The notes under the pieces are model-generated. The model saw only the letters and a program-made list of their open reading frames with translations, was not told the DNA's origin and ran no database searches. Shown one piece after another: positions 38,310 to 51,202 of a DNA stretch of 64,000 bases. This stretch comes from Phycomyces nitens. Its lineage: Eukaryota > Mucoromycota > Mucoromycetes > Mucorales > Phycomycetaceae. The translations under genes and the position numbers were made by a program. Positions within the stretch are counted from its first letter, which is position 1. Each line of letters opens with the position of its first letter. Location: positions 3,499,501 through 3,563,500 of the forward strand of contig JAHRBC010000006.1 in NCBI GenBank assembly GCA_022702545.1, written 5' to 3'.

Positions 38310-38480
38310 TCTATTTTCTTGCGCTTTTGGATCAAGGTGGTTTGGGAGGTATTTGTCAATAGACTCACGTCAAATATAGTTGCCCCTATTTTTAAGCAAG
38401 GTGAACTTGGACTTATTACTCCACACCATCTTTTTCCAATCATATACAGTGTTGTTGAAAGAATGGCCCCCAAAAAATAT
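38310..38480 (+). pseudogene. Possible non-LTR reverse-transcriptase relic
   Basis: The frame reads SNIVAPIFKQGELGLITPHH then LFPIIYSVVERM, which resembles the palm-entry motif of LINE reverse transcriptases (VAPIFKKGD followed by a Lys/Glu-Arg segment after the ISL block). Only about 55 codons are similar, and stops bound it on both sides. The match is weak. Confidence 0.3.
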
Positions 38481-39763
38481 GCTCTTTAGACAAGAAATAG
38501 CTCACAAGAGCTACACAGGAGTATATATTTATTCTGTGCAGAGTATTACTGTTAGTCTTTGCACAAGCATATTTCCCCTCTCTTTTTTTTTATTGAATGT
38601 GGCATGATAGCCAACGTTTGATCCCAATTTCTCCAAGTTTAAAACGTTATGCAATCATTCTTGGGGGAATCATTATCGTTAATCTTTTTGGATGTTTCTT
38701 GCTACCAAAAGTCCTAGTTTTGTCTAGTAATGTCTGCAACTTTTATTCTGCTGATCTCAAGTTCAATTATGTCTCTTTTCTTAAACCCAAAATCCTTTTA
38801 AGATTTATGGAGCAAAGATTGTTGTACTTTTGCATAATGTTACAAATGTTTTAAAAAAAATCCAAGATATTGATAAAAAGTGTAAAGGGGTATTAAAAAT
38901 AAAAGTCTGAGACTTAATAATAAATATTTTTATCCAAACCTTGGATGTCTGGGTCTATTAGAAAACTGTAAGACCCTAGACAGTCAGAGGAATGACTATT
39001 GAAGCTTTTTATTGTAAAGAATATACTTTAGGACAACTTATCATGTAAAGCATGGCATACTATTACTATTCATTTTCTGATCATTTTGGTGGTATGATTA
39101 ACGGCATACTGAAACATATTTTATTTATTTACTTTTCGCCCTTTTTTTTATCTATTTCAGTATGTAATTAGTCGTACCATCCAGTTGATAAAAAATGAAT
39201 AGTAAAGAAATGTGATGATTTATATGACCATGCTGTCAAAATAGCAGAAAGATCAATTATTTCATCGAAATTCCTTTTCAATCATTAATATATTATAGGA
39301 TTTAATATCCCATTTTTATAACAATAATAAAGGTACACTAATCACTAGTTAAGTGAAAATAACCATCATCGTTTGTGAATCATATTATTTATGTCTAATA
39401 TTGTGTGCACAGAATGGGCACTACTGATTTACCATAAAGATATTCCCGGAATACTACTGAGAGTGTACGACAAGCAAATCAAAGTCCAAGTAACTTGACT
39501 TTTATCTTCTTTAGCTTATGACTGCAGCTAATCACTTTTCTAAAATTTAGAGTGCTATAGTGTGCAATTGCATAGTCTTTAAATATCACTACATGGCCTA
39601 ATAGATATTGTTCCTGAAAAACATTACAAGTGTGTTGGATTTCATGCAAATCGAATTTTCTTAATTGGATTAAAGAAATCGTGACTTGTTTTTACCACTA
39701 TTTTTACATTGAACATGAAAAAAACTAGGCTTAACGATATTGTGACCTTACAAGACGTCCACC

Positions 39764-41069
39764 ATGGAAGGAGCTAGTAATGCAAATGCTGGGAAGACAG
39801 AAGAAGAGCCACCTTTGGGATTGTCTGTCACCGAATGGACGTTTTATAAGTTTGTAAAGAACTCTGCAAAGGTATACATTTACATGAATCTATTCCACAA
39901 TTTACAACACTAACAATTTGTAATTTATAGGGTGTAAATCTCAGTGAACATCCTCCTGGGATGGATGTCACCGAAGCACATCTTGCCATGAACACCCTTT
40001 TGAAAAAGGTATATATATATATATATATATTTAAAGGAAACTGCATAATGAAACAAATCAACGATTGACACTTGTTTTTTTAGAGTGCCCTCGAGATCAT
40101 GTCATTGAATGGCGAGAATCTTTTACGTGCAATTGATCTAAAGGATGCCGAAAAGTAATGCTTTTTAAGCAGAAAAGACACATTGATTTTCTAAACTTGT
40201 ACTTTTTCCCCCTAGAGCGAGTAAATTGGATGAAGAAGGTCGACTGGTATTCAACGCTATTCGTGCAGCAGGAAATGTGGGAATTTGGACAAAGGATCTT
40301 AAAAAGAAGACCAATTTGCATATGATTGTTCTGAACCGAGCTCTTAAAGTGCTTGAACAAAAACATGAAATCAAGGCTGTCAAGCATGTCAAGGTTAGAA
40401 GTGGATCTGAAAATACGCGAAAAAGGGGATTGGAATTACTCACAGTAAAAGGCTATAGTTTCCTACACGAAAGATTTATATGCTTTTCAACACTACCCCC
40501 TCGAGTGAAGTTACAGGTGGTGCTTGGTACACAGATCAGGAACTTGATACAGACTTTATCGACAGCTTAAAGGCAGCATGTCTCAAATATATCACTGCTA
40601 GAGTAAGTTTATTGGGGATGATTATTATAAAGACTTTTGTATAACATTTCCTGACAAATCATAGAGTTTTCCTCGTAATGAGACAGTGCGTGATGCTGTA
40701 TTTGGTGCCGACCATGAACATTATCCTACTGCTACAGAAGTCAGAAGATTTATTACTGAATCACGCATTTCGTCCATTGAACTGTCCGTAAAGGACATCA
40801 CTAGTCTGCTAGATGTACTTGTTTATGATGGCACAGTTGAAAAGAAATTGCCATTTGCAATTGGTATGGAAGATTTCAGTGATGAAGAAGATGGAGATGA
40901 AAGTGTTCAATGGTCGTACAAGGCTGTCCGAAAGACAACTTCTCGTCTTCCCGTTGAGGCATTGACAGAAGTTCCGTGTGGACGCTGTCAAGTATTCACA
41001 TTCTGTTCAGAAAATGGCCCAGTATCCCCATTCAACTGTGAATATTTCAAGGTCTGGTTAGATTGGTAA
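39764..41069 (+). CDS. RPC34: DNA-directed RNA polymerase III subunit RPC6 (C34/POLR3F)
   Basis: C34 is part of the Pol III-specific C82-C34-C31 trimer that binds the transcription factor TFIIIB and opens tRNA and 5S promoters. Six exons (39764-39871, 39931-40008, 40084-40154, 40216-40393, 40459-40602, 40665-41069) give 327 residues, close to the family norm. Seen: tandem winged helices, with the second including DEEGRLVFNAIRAAGNVGIW, NLHMIVLNRALKVLEQKHEI and KAVKHVKFPTRK; then the family signature VTGGAWYTDQELDTDFIDSL; a third winged helix (YPTATEVRRFITESRI); and a Cys-rich C-terminus (VPCGRCQVFTFC...PFNCEYFKVWL), which in human RPC6 binds an iron-sulfur cluster. Complete and apparently functional. 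Confidence 0.96.
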
Positions 41070-43453
41070 AGGGGAATATTTGGAAATGAAAACTATCATC
41101 ATCCTTGCCATTCTTTTATTTGTCTTTCTTTATTTCTTCTCTCTTTTATCGTTATCATTACAAATCATACTCAATAACAAAAATATTTTAATGCTTGTAT
41201 TTTATTATCCCAGAACATGCAAAACTTTTCAGTATAAGAACATTTGTTAGGAATTGGATTCTAATTGTATATAAAGTACCCAAATAATAACTAGTGAAAG
41301 AAGAAACTATGAAAACTATCACTAGTGGCCTTTTATTTTTGTATTATTCCTATTGCATACTGTATTTCTTTACCATGAATTTAACATTATTCTTTTGGCC
41401 ACTCCAAAATTGTTCTCAACTTTTTACCAACATATAGCCCCACCAGGGATTATCTCTTTGAATTATTTGGTAGGCTTGGTTGATAAAAGTATTTGTGTTT
41501 TATTATTCAGTCATCATGTCTTTTGTCAAGGTACTATTTGAAGATGAATGGACATATAATTCTCAGAATCGGCAGTTCATATATGGGATCATCACATACA
41601 GTAATGTGCATAAAAGGTGGAGTCCAAAGAGAGCACCACAAAAAGGTTGCTCAACATCAATGCCCCCCTTTTTTTTGTGCGAGAAATTGATATCTAATAT
41701 ACTTGGAGTATCCATTTGACCAAGACACACAGAAGGAATGGTTTAATGAATAAACCCTGTATTAATCATCCTTGTTATTAGAGTTTATATAAAAATAGTA
41801 GACAAAGCCAAAATATATTTCAATAAAGGCGTAAAATATTTACTTTAATTAGATGTACAGACATACAGCTCCAAGGGATTGGATCAGTCAATAGCTATTT
41901 GCACAAGTATATATTTTTATTGATATCCAAACCCATGGTCTCATTTTCTCCAAAGTTGCTCTACAGCCATTCATAGTTTATCTCTTCTTGTCATTCACAC
42001 TCTTTTACAATATTTTCACTACTCGAATCAATTATTAAAAATGTGCTTGAGTTTTTTTTTTGGTGTTTATTGTTTTACAAGCAAAAGCCATTCGTATAAA
42101 TTAGACATAATGTTGTACGGACGTGTATTGAAACGAGAAAGAGAACACAGAAAGAGGTTTGACTTGACAGTTTGAATCATAAAAAGGTATAAAGATGACT
42201 TTTTTGTTCTAGCTAAAAGAACACATATATACAGATATACACACAAATATATCATATGTAGATTAAAGAGAAAAAAAAAGAAATAGAGTAATTTTGAGCT
42301 AATCTGGGTGGCATAGTTTTGACTAGTAATTTTTTTAAGCATGTCTTTTTTGTTTTATAGCTACTATTATTGTTTTTGATAATGATCATATAGATGTTGC
42401 TGAGGCTTGGTTATTGTTGATACTGGTAATTTCTTTTTCGTTTGGGTTTGGGTTTGGTAGTGCTCGACCATTTGACAGGGTATTCTGGCATACTATTATA
42501 TCATCTTAGATATGGACACAAGGGTCTTTTATGCCCATATTTTCCGCACCAAGTGCTATTTGATTAGATTAGGCTGGCATTTTGTGCACAAGAGCTAATG
42601 CTTACCATTGACCCCCTCTGGTGTCAATGTCTGGAATGCCATAGCCAACAGACGGGATGTACATGTGTCGTTTTTTGCTTGCTAAAACGGTTCTCATTCA
42701 GTCAAAAGAATCTGCTAGAGAATATTATAAGAAAGGCCAGTCGATTCAAACAATCTGTTATTTATAGTCCTAGAAATTGATTCCTGGATCCTTGTGGCAA
42801 AAACAGAAACCTTTTTTTTGTATGTATGTATGCGAGCAAGGGTCGGGATCCTTGGTATCTTTTTGTGATTCTAGATCCATAGAAAGGCTTGCTGCAACTC
42901 TCAACTTCTTTAATAATAGATATTTTTAACTTATTTGCGGTCTATTCACAATAAGCATGCTTGGATGTTACAATATTGACAAACAAAATGAACCATGCCA
43001 ACACATGGTTTATGGATCTTTCTGCCACAAAAAAAAACATTTCTAGATTTCTTTTAAATAATAAAGGAACCAAAGTCGAGGCTGTTGTTCAGGAACGGAC
43101 CGTACGTCAACAAATACTTGGTGCACAGTAGATACCAATAGGCTATAACAAACGTTTATAGAAATGGTCTTGGTGCGTATATATTTTCTTGTGCAAAGTA
43201 TGACAAGTACATTGTTTCGCTTCTGACTCATGACAGAGATAGTCTCATGAGCCTCTCGCTTATTCTGAAATAAATGGCCCACAATATCATCCTTGGATTA
43301 AGCATGTACATGTGAATCAATATTTGACCCAAGAACTTTGTCATCTTTTGGCGCAAAATGTCTTTATTCCGTAGCTCCCAACGATCTGGGACTCGTGTAC
43401 AGCATTCACACAGATGAGAATAACAATGCGTTCTTGGCTGTCACCAGATTTCA
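41070..43453. other. Intergenic between convergent genes
   Basis: 2.4 kb of AT-rich DNA. Short frames (41353-41541, 41480-41719, 42067-42342, 42598-42780) show no protein-like features. Two-and-a-half tttggg repeats sit at 42440-42456 (see rejected items). Confidence 0.5.
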
Positions 43454-44239
43454 TTAATACTTTAACAGAAAAACAATCAAAGCGGCAATCAAGCTAAACA
43501 AGAGACCCAGAGAACCTAGTATTACACACCCTCGGCTGGCCGGAAAATAACCTAGGTTCATGGCATGTTGGGAGTGGAAATAGCGGGCATTTCCAAAGTA
43601 AAGAAACATGATACTCAATAGAAAGAAGACGAGTCCAATACCACGTCCAATGCGCGCTCTTTCTTCGGCACCGTCTTGACTGGGCGCGTTTGGCGAAAGG
43701 TTATATATTTGGGTTACGACTTTTAAAGACATATTAAGTCGTACGATCGACAGTATACTTTTTCTAGTTACCTATTCCAGCTGTAAATAGAGATAGAGAA
43801 GTACGAAGCCATGCCAGAAATGTCCTTTCATTGGCTAAATATGAACCCAATGGTAGAACAAATCAATACATTAAAGCAATAAGGTACAAGCATGTCTGTC
43901 TAACCGTGCGCTTCTTTACCCGGATATCAAACTCACTGTTTATATTATCTAAACCTTATGCTTCCAACCCCCCTTACTTTCTTTGACATTACATGGCATC
44001 TCAACATTTAATACTTGATAGAAGCACATCTTACCCAAGTGATCTCTGGCCGCACTATTACTGTTCTCAACCACAAGAGAGAGCGAAAGACGGCAATAAA
44101 GGTAAGATAGATACAGGTGCGGTTTAACATTGATATTCGGAAGAACACCGCTCTTTTCCAGCTCATTCCGATCGGCCTGATTGTTTGTGTGTCCAATGTG
44201 TGTTTGGATGGTCGATGATGATTGAGACGTAGAAGACAT
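43454..44239 (-). CDS. DUF202/VTC1-like small membrane protein
   Basis: Three exons (44035-44239, 43772-43834, 43454-43719; minus strand) give 177 residues. The DUF202 signature AARDHLANERTFLAWLRTSL spans the first splice junction, followed by three predicted membrane segments: SLFTAGIVV; GRGIGLVFFLLSIMFLYFG; and GCVILGSLGLLFSLIAALIVFLL. DUF202 domains occur in yeast VTC1 and the membrane end of vacuolar polyphosphate polymerase subunits, and in standalone fungal proteins of unknown role. This one has no SPX domain and has a Ser/Thr/Gln-rich N-terminus. Membrane location is likely; function unassigned. Confidence 0.88.
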
Positions 44240-46241
44240 GCCGCCCTTTGATTTTGGTCGACTCTTTGGTTTCTAATGTGTGCAAGTAGTGGTCTTTAGG
44301 GTGAATTGATAACCAAATAAGCAAGGTTCAAAAGATAAAAAAAAATATAGAATCTTGTCTGCACAATTCGAGGAGAAATAGACTATGCATAGTATTAAAG
44401 CAATAGAATGTCTAATTTGCATAAAGGTCTATGCCTTTTTGTTATGCCTTTTTAATATCAACCCATGGTACGATCGAGAGATGGTTACCGTCTTTTGAGA
44501 ATATTTTATATTATTATTATTATTATTATTTTGCATACAGTTTAACATTGAAATTTAGGTACATATACTATAAATACACTTTTTTTTTAAAAAAATAATA
44601 ATATTATGATTATTAATAATAATATATAGCAAACAAAGTAGTGCTGAAATTTTTAGCAGCAAAAAAGATGCCTTTGGATTCAAATAATAGATTATTTTAG
44701 TTGTTTGCTATCCCAAGAGTGTTTTTTTTTGCAAGTCCAATTGGAGCCAATAAAAAGAAGTATTTTGGAGATAATACAACCAAGAGATGAATAAGAAAAG
44801 GCAAGAGTTTACACACTGCCCAAGTACACAGCCATATATTGCTTATCTGGCAGAATTTAATAAAAACCAGAGGACTCGATGCTGAGCACTGAAATTTGAG
44901 CGGCCAAAGCCAATTCAGTTTCCAAAGTTATTATCTCTGAAAGAAAATAAGGACTTTATTAAGACCAGCTCGAGAAAGCCCACTCCACTTCTTTCTTTAA
45001 TAAAAGTAGTAAACCTATCAAACAAAGGACATTTGGATCATACACTAAAAGTTATTTCGTATGCTTTAAAAGCAGCACGACATAAATTCATTTACTTGTT
45101 GCCACAATAGAAAATGTAGACCTGTAGAGCATAATGCAAAGAGAGTTTATACTTTGGAAATCAATTTTGCAGATAATTGCATAGGTTAGCAACCGATATT
45201 TTGCCCAGCCATCTTTTAAAGGGACATTTACGCCATACTATCAAACGATTTGATGGTAGCCTTGTGGGCAACTATATCTAATAAACTATTGTACATACGA
45301 CAGTTCTACTTGTTCTAATACTAAAATTAATTTGTACTTTGTACATTATCTACACACACAAAGAATGGGGTTTGGCCGACTAGTCCAATGTAATTAAAAA
45401 TATACATATATAAAAGCGCAGGCTCCAATGGCTTGGTATTTGCGATATTTAAAAGTAGGTCAAACCGCAATATTTTTTAAACAGAATATATATATATATA
45501 TGGAAAAAACGGTATATGGATTACATTTATATATCTATACTTTAAATAGGAAAAAAACAAGATCTATTCTGTCTCTCCAACATGGCAAGGGCAAAAAGTA
45601 GAAAAGCGGCAAAATTAGTCCATGATTGTTCGAGAGTGGAAAACATTCTCGGGCATCCTGATGAGTAAGCCTTGGTAGCCAAAGGCTGGTTGATGAATAA
45701 ATTGATTATGTACTACGGTCAATTGAGTATTTATACCATTTTGGCCAAATCTATTAATCACATTTATCAAGTAAAATGAAAGACGCTTGGGTCTGGTCCC
45801 ATCTTTGGCTTATTGCAAAGGCTGTTTTAGGCTTCATGGACAATATTTAGAGCCCCATGAGTTCATCTTGCGGTTTATAAATAGACTTGACATTCTTTTT
45901 GTGGTTCTTTCTGTAAAGTCTAGTGTACAAAACATCGAGATTGAGGCCAAAAAACAAGCCAACCAACTCTTGATGAGCACTGGTTATATATAGATTGTAT
46001 AGTCCTTTTTGGATATATTTAAATCGTTATGAAGAAGAAGAAAATACATTAAAATGAATACCTATATATATATAATTATATATATAAATACATAAAAGAA
46101 GTGGAAAGAAACAGGTATAGACCAAGGAAGCCACATTTTGTTATTGTTGTTGTTGTTATTATTATTATTGCTGCTGATAGTGGTGGTAGTTGTTGTTGTG
46201 GAGGGGTGATGATGTTAATGTTGATATTGCTGTCAATGCTA
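44240..46241. other. Intergenic, AT-rich
   Basis: Holds the 5' flank of the DUF202 gene, the 3' flank of the LIM gene and a weak small-gene candidate at 45582-45850. A (TTA)n tract occurs near 44510-44530 and a long A/T hairpin near 44580-44630. Confidence 0.5.
45582..45850 (+). CDS. Weak candidate small protein, 53 aa, two exons
   Basis: The ATG at 45582 opens MARAKSRKAAKLVHDCSRVE, which ends at a gtaagc donor (45665). A tcaag acceptor at 45770-45771 continues in frame to a hydrophobic stretch (VWSHLWLIAKAVLGFM) and a stop. A longer open frame in another phase (45787-45993) overlaps exon 2, so splicing may differ. No homologue recognised. Confidence 0.25.
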
Positions 46242-48427
46242 TTAGACTTGACCAAACTGGGTTCGTCGTTTTTCAGCACGGATATTACGCTGCCTTTGTA
46301 ACTGTTGAATATGCTCTTCACAGTATATGTGCCTCTCTAGCATATAGTACACATCTGTAATGGGACATCGACACACCTAAAAGTGAATGGTGGTCAGAGC
46401 AGACCTTTAAGCCAAAATTGATTCTTACATGACATCGGAAACAGGGCGGATGGAATCTCCAGTTTTCAATTGTCTGTGCACATGGACCTTCAATTGGCTC
46501 ATCGCATGTTCTGCAGAGAGAGTTGTTCAATTGATGATAGTGTCTTTTGCAGTAAGGCGCGTTTTCAAACACGTAGAATGTATTGTCTGGAAAGGGTCTG
46601 TGGCAGGTCTAAGGGGGGAGTTAGTATATATTGGACGAGACCCAAGAAACTTACATGACACCCAAAGCAGTCGAGATGCCATTTTCCCTGAAGTTTGCCG
46701 TCCATGGCCGAGACCGCTTCTTTCTCGACTGGCTTATTGCAGCCTCTGCACTTTGGTAAAAACAAGGTCTTGAAGTCTGCGCGACAATAGACGCGGCCCT
46801 GGTGCTCTTTGCACCCTGTTCTCTCGTCGACCGGCTCGTAGCAATGATAACATTTGAGATGTCCGGGATGGTAGTACTTTCCAAGTGCTTTAATGGATTT
46901 TGTGCCAGGTTGGATAGGGCGATCACTAAAAATTTTGGAATCTAGTTAGCTGGTGTAGTGTTACACGGATCTTTGTTTAATTATCGCTTCTATTGTGATT
47001 ACCATGCTGCACAGGCAACCCGGTGCTTGACTACATTGTAATCTCTCTCGCAATAAAGATTGCCCTCATGCTCAAAGTTCTTTTGGTGGGGATCAAGAGG
47101 AGCACGACAAAGGCGACACTGGAAGCATGGTCTGTGATAATACTAATGAACCAATTAAAGCCATTAAGAAATTAGGCTTGTCTTTTATATGCTGGGTGTG
47201 CAACTTGTATATTGCCTTTAAAATGACCCACGAGGTAATTCGCACTTGCCTTGTTACCCACAGTAGTCACGTCGTCTCGGTAATCAAACTCCTCATGGCA
47301 TGCTTCGCAGCTATTGTCGGCCCCGGTGGCACCTACGCCCTCATCGCCATTGATGTCTTGCATACTGTTCATAAGATCTGCCATGAGAGAATCCAACGCA
47401 CCACCTCCTGCCTTTACGCTTCCAGATTTGTTCTTGTTTCCAGCCAGAACATTCGCCAAAGATTCCTTGCGTGTTCGAGGTGACAAAGGCTCACCTGCTA
47501 CAAATTACAAGAGGGTTGAGCCGGAAGAGTCTAGATTTGGAAGTATCCTCCAATGTTCTCTCTCTCTTTGTCTCTCTCTATTGCGCGCGTGTGTGTGTGT
47601 GCAAATTGTTGGTTACTTACGTCTGTACCGATCGTCGGCATGGTGACCACCAACGTCGTCTCGGGATCCATTGTTGCTCCAAGACTGCTCTGATCTAAAC
47701 ATAACAACAATTTTCATTAGCCAGCCTATTAATCAGTTTCAAACCCTACCTAAACAGCGGACTTTTGGGCGAATTATCCTCAGTCCGAGCTGGATATTGG
47801 TTATTATTCCGTTGGTCATAGCCAAGCGAATTATTGCTGCTACTATTATTATTATAGTGGGATGATAGGTTGCCTGGGTTCTGAGGAGGGTGCCCGGCAC
47901 GGAGACTATTGATGCTCGTGCTGCTGGCATTATTTGGCCGGTAGTTCCCAGATCCATCTTCCCGGTGATTATCCAATGGCGACCTTGCCCTGAGAGGCGG
48001 CTGGGTGCGCTGGTGGGTTTCTTCATAGGCTGATGGTCTTCGAAGGTCTCGAGCCATTCCAGGATAGTAAGGTGGAGTGACAGATCCGACTAATTCACTA
48101 CTGTAATTGTTCTTATAGCTATTGTCGTATTTGAAGTTGTTTGGACTGTTCAAAGGAGATGCGGGAGGAGGGCTCTTTGCGGGGCTTTTGATGGGCCCCA
48201 GTTTTTGGTCTATATCATAAAGAGTTTAGAGGGTCTGCCTGTATAAAGAGTCTAAATCGTTGGGTACCGTTGCGGAAGATGGGGATCATGGGCAGGGTTG
48301 GGAGTGGGGGTGCACTTGAACAAAGATGATCTCCCAGACGACGAATGTGAACATCCCGTCCACAGTCTGAACATTTGACTGTGGGCAAGATTTGGGACAT
48401 GCGCTCATTAGGCGCAACTTTGCTCAT
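46242..48427 (-). CDS. Paxillin-like protein with four LIM domains
   Basis: Eight exons (48268-48427, 47750-48209, 47621-47694, 47250-47497, 47003-47142, 46655-46925, 46429-46608, 46242-46376; minus strand) give 555 residues. Residues 19-36 hold a small Cys/His motif (CSDCGRDVHIRRLGDHLC). About 55-290 is disordered, Pro/Ser/Asn-rich with an Asn tract. Four LIM domains follow from about 299 (CEACHEEF...HRPCFQCRLC; CAACDRPI; CRGCNKPV; CRTCDEPI...CFRCHVCRCPI). LIM domains are double zinc fingers for protein binding; four at the C-terminus after a long linker is the paxillin/Hic-5 plan, seen in fungi as Pxl1-like cytokinesis and polarity factors. The intron after 47250 uses a GC donor. Confidence 0.92.
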
Positions 48428-48813
48428 TAGGATTGAAGAAAAGAGATGAAAGGGTTCCACCGAGGCTTTGGCATAGTTTTCATTTGAGAAATCGAGCGCA
48501 TTTCATGAGTAACAGAAATCAAACTATGATTTGCCTTTTAAGACCTTTTCTTTTGAATGACCGAGAATAGAAGCTTACCAAAATTGCCAATTATCAAATA
48601 AAGAGAAAAAAGAAAAAAGAAAAAGGATTATCCACTCAAAATGGCCATTTTCACTATTTCTTTTTCTGGCAACAGCAACCCTTGATTTTAATTTTCATTT
48701 GAGCGGTCTTTAAATATCTAGATCGACACGTTCCCAAAATAAGAACTAGTAGGTCTACTCTTTTTGAAGGCTGTGTCTTTAGGTCTTTACGTTTGCCAAT
48801 TTCTTCTAACCCA
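48428..48813. promoter_or_regulatory. Shared divergent promoter region
   Basis: The LIM gene (minus) and the GMPPA-type gene (plus) start 386 bases apart and run away from each other, so this stretch must hold both promoters. A-rich tract near 48600-48630; no specific operator recognised. Confidence 0.5.
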
Positions 48814-50285
48814 ATGTCTCAGTACAAAGCCATTATTCTCGTTGGAGGACCTTCTCGAGCAACCCGCTTCCGTCCCTTGTCTTTGGATGTGCCCAAGCCT
48901 TTGTTTCCTGTTGCAGGTGCACCAATCATCTCTCATCATCTGGCTGCTCTGTCAAAGGTCGAGGGGCTTCAAGAGGTTTTAATTATCGGTTTCTTTGAGG
49001 ACAGTGTCTTTACGCGTTTTTTGGAAGATGCTGCCAATGAGTATCCCCATATAAACATTCGGTAAGATACTCTGGTCTCAGCCCATCTGACATTTTCAGG
49101 ACTGAACACAACTCTCAATCAGCTATCTCCGTGAATATCAATCTCTTGGAACTGCTGGTGGTCTGTTCCATTTCCGCGATGAGATCTTGCGCGGAAATCC
49201 TCAGCAGTTCTTTGTGATGCACGTCGATATTGCTTGCTCATTCCCCTTGAACGAAATGATGGCTGCTCACATGAAGCATCGTGGCTTGTGCACAATGCTG
49301 AGCACAAAGGTAAGGCTAGGTGTGAGATGGGATGGGGATCAATAACAGAGCTTCCTCATCAAATATGTGTATTGTATAAAGGTGCCCCGTGATCAGGCCA
49401 CAAAGTATGGCTGTCTTGTTGCCAAGCCTGACACCAACGAGGTTCTTCATTATGTTGAGAAGCCAGAGACCTTTATCTCAGACCTCATTTCTTGTGGTGT
49501 ATACTTGTTTGATACGGCTGTGTTTGGTGAGATGAGAAAGGCAATTGAGAGAAAGAAGGATGTTCACCACGAAGAGAGCGATTATCTCTGGACATCCTCT
49601 GACGACAGACTGCGTCTTGAGCAAGATCTTTTGAGACCCTTGTCAGAGAGCAGAAAGCTGTATGTCTATGTAACCGAGAACTTTTGGCGCCAGATAAAGA
49701 CAGCCAGCTCTGCAATTCCTGCTAATGCGGCTTACCTTGAACAATGTGCACACGAGAACCCCTCTCGCCTGGCCCACAATAAGCCTGATGGCCCCGAGAT
49801 CATTGGAGCTGTCTATATTCATCCCTCTGCCCATGTTGACCCTACTGCAAAGATTGGTCCCAATGTCTCGATTGGTTCTCGTGTTAATATCGGAAAGGGT
49901 GTTCGTATCAAGGACTCTATTATTTTGGACAATGTTCAGATTGGAGTAAGTGAAGCTGAGATGTATTGAGGGCTCTTGGCTTATGGTTTGTCTGTAGAAT
50001 GCGGGCTGTGTCTTGCACTCCGTTATCGGGTGGAATAGTAAGATTGGAGCCTGGGCACGCGTCGAGGGTACACCCATCAGTGACCACAACACTTCCATGA
50101 TGTCCAACGGTGTAAAGAGCCAGAGCATCACCATTCTTGGTAAGTTTGATGCGTATTGAATGCAATAACTGACTGTTTGTATAGGCAAAGAAGTGTCTGT
50201 CATGGATGAGACGATTATCCGCAACTGCATCGTTCTTCCTCACAAGGAACTCAAGTCTTCTTTCCATAGCGAAATTCTCATGTAA
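48814..50285 (+). CDS. GMPPA: Mannose-1-phosphate guanylyltransferase alpha-type (GMPPA-like)
   Basis: Five exons (48814-49061, 49123-49309, 49382-49945, 49998-50139, 50185-50285) give 413 residues. The N-terminal nucleotidyltransferase domain opens [20 protein letters not shown] then DVPKPLFPV, the signature of GDP-mannose pyrophosphorylases. Motifs [17 protein letters not shown] and [20 protein letters not shown] follow. From about 280 a left-handed beta-helix of hexapeptide repeats ([31 protein letters not shown]) and the C-terminal SITILGKEV...IVLPHKEL match GMPPA better than catalytic GMPPB/PSA1. In animals GMPPA is a regulatory partner of GMPPB; in this fungus either role is possible. 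The first glycine loop reads GGPSRATR instead of GGPQKGTR. Confidence 0.94.
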
Positions 50286-51202
50286 ATATGAGACCATTTC
50301 CGATCTCTCTCTCTCTTTTTTTACAACCTGTCTTTGTGGTGCAATATTTACCAGCAGGAAATATATCATGTAATTCACCAAAAAGATTTATTAAATAAAT
50401 ACATTCTTTTTTTCACATTCTGCTATAAAAACACAGGGTTACAATTAGTTTAATATGTAGTTTATGTATGTCTTGGATAAAGGCTTCAAGTATTTGGAGA
50501 GGTTGTTTATTTTAGAGTATTTGTATGCTCATAATACATATACATGTATATATATACGTTTTATAGTGTGTGCATAATATAGATCACGTGACAGCGTGGC
50601 TTTTGACTATGTTGCGCAAAAATAACCCCTTTGGTTCTCGGCTGGGCTACTCTAGGAAAAACTTCTCTTTCTTCTCTTACCTTTTTATTTTTTAAATATA
50701 TATATATATACAATATATATATACATATACATATATATATATACACCTGAATATTAATATATATAGAAATATATATTAATATATATATATATATATTCAA
50801 CCATTCACCCTTTCTCTGTACAGTGAATTCTGTCCAGAAAGATAATTAAGAGGTAGAGAAAAGGTGAGCACATCTACTTTTCAAAGTGAATTATCTGTAG
50901 ATGGAACTGTGCAGATGGACCTCAAAAATAATCTCTTAATGACACTGTCTTGTCCGTCAAACTTGAATTGCTGATCATTTCCGAGAACAAATATGTGGTG
51001 TTTGATTCCAAGTCAATTCCTCATCCGCCTGTGTTTATTTTCCTAATCATAAACACCTTGATTATTATTATTATTATTATTTATTTTAGTTTTAATCAAG
51101 ACAATCGACCCAGAAAGTAGAAAGTATGTTACTGATACCCATAGAGCCTTGGAGATTTCGATTATCCCGCTTACTGATACTTTTGGATTGACAGTGGATG
51201 AC
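50286..51202. other. Intergenic, simple-sequence-rich
   Basis: A dense (AT)n/(TATA)n block lies at about 50690-50800 and a (ATT)n tract at 51062-51086, just before the CK2 beta start. Frames here are simple-repeat artefacts. Confidence 0.6.

Larger units (their letters stand above)
37623..39763. other. Intergenic with relic and duplicated DNA
   Basis: Contains the 92-base kinase fragment (37788-37879) and a possible reverse-transcriptase relic (about 38310-38480). The remainder, to the RPC34 promoter, is AT-rich without a recognised gene. Confidence 0.6.

Noticed and set aside
42440..42456. tttgggtttgggtttgg, telomere-like repeats
   Set aside because: Fewer than three units, internal, with no subtelomeric context; chance is likely.
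50561..50800. 79-codon minus-strand frame rich in Ile and Tyr
   Set aside because: It is the translation of an (AT)n/(TATA)n tract.
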